Source of the DNA: Methanimicrococcus sp.
GTDB taxonomy: Archaea > Halobacteriota > Methanosarcinia > Methanosarcinales > Methanosarcinaceae
Length of the DNA stretch: 5,254 bases
NCBI GenBank assembly: GCA_009776675.1
Contig: WRNK01000107.1
Coordinates: forward strand, 1-5,254
Reading direction: 5' to 3'
A model generated the notes under the pieces. That model was given only the letters and a program-made list of their open reading frames with translations, had not been told where the DNA came from and did no database searches. Position numbers and translations under genes: made by a program. Shown here piece after piece: positions 4,903 through 5,254 of this stretch. The stretch's first letter is position 1. Every line of letters starts with the position of its first letter.

Positions 4903-5254
4903 ATAATTAAATCATCAGAGGACTTGATGGGTGGAATAAAACCCAGTTTTTGATTATAAAGCCCTCCTTCGACATTGATAGCGTCTTTTGTCAGAACCCA
5001 GCTGTTTTCATCATTAAATATTGGATATAGTACCCCCTTGGGATTCGTTGACTCAAATCGAGACTAAACACTTAAACAGTCTTTTTCTAAAATATAATGA
5101 GGAACAGAAATGGCATATTGTTGAAGTTGATTAAAGAGCCTTTTTTGTTCATGCCGATTTTCCAAAGTCCATTCATTCTCCAGCAAACAATTGAGAATGG
5201 GCATGAATTCTTCATCCTCTTCTACATATAAAGTAACTTGACGATGTTCTTCTT
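4899..5254 (-). pseudogene. 3' end of a Cas3-like CRISPR helicase, interrupted by TAG, cut by window edge
   Basis: From the right edge the frame is open for 62 codons (EEHRQVTLYVEEDEEFMPIL to EKDCLSV), meets TAG at 5064-5066, then stays open 54 more codons to TAA at 4899-4901. KRLFNQLQQYAISVPHYILE before the TAG, and VLTKDAINVEGGLYNQKLGF after it, resemble from memory the C-terminal tail of Cas3. In that family an L-Q-Y-T/A-V/I-S-V-P segment is followed by a short loop and a final YxxxxGL..F stretch. Cas3 is the helicase-nuclease recruited by type I CRISPR Cascade. The helicase and HD-nuclease motifs would lie beyond the edge and cannot be seen. TAG may replace TGG or a Gln/Tyr codon, truncating only the last 55 residues. 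No CRISPR repeats are in this window. Confidence 0.5.

Overview
The window most likely comes from a low-GC archaeon, probably a methanogen of the Methanosarcinales type. The only full-length housekeeping gene is a glycyl-tRNA synthetase of the archaeal/eukaryotic single-chain dimeric type, with a zinc-ribbon insert. Several genes have archaeal-looking TATA elements, and the better Shine-Dalgarno sites read AGAGGA and AGGTG. The lineage is judged from memory of the GlyRS family; no search was run.

Positions 1-1880 form a minus-strand island that appears to be decaying. Reading with that strand (right to left), it holds: (a) a disrupted coding remnant (1880-1541); (b) a small unknown gene (1544-1179) cut short by TGA, whose frame continues to 1098; (c) an Imm42-like immunity gene (1101-559) interrupted by one TAG; (d) an apparently intact unknown gene (572-126); and (e) a 30-bp tandem repeat (about 21-110). 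Two 4-base ATGA junctions (1544-1541 and 1101-1098) appear only if internal stops are read through. The best explanation is a compact operon, likely a toxin tail followed by immunity-type genes, that has picked up nonsense mutations and a frameshift.

Positions 1930-3791 hold glyS on the plus strand, with a clear ribosome binding site, an unusual acidic insertion before the anticodon-binding domain, and a terminator-like hairpin that overlaps the stop codon.

Positions 3792-4209 hold no visible protein gene. A good TATA box (3982-3989) is followed at the expected distance by a hairpin, and about 120 bases later by a strong hairpin plus T-run (4135-4171). Together these suggest an undescribed small RNA of about 160 nt.

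Positions 4210-4764 (minus) encode a stand-alone RelA/SpoT-type HD hydrolase with all expected metal-ligand motifs. Its 5' half has very C-rich, G-poor codons. Its promoter suggests a nearly leaderless mRNA.

Positions 4899-5254 (minus) hold the 3' end of what looks like a Cas3 helicase, also interrupted by TAG and cut by the window edge.

No intact gene here ends in TAG, while three disrupted frames contain it internally. That fits TAG decoding as pyrrolysine, but a TGA, a TAA and a frameshift in the same island make pseudogene decay the simpler reading.
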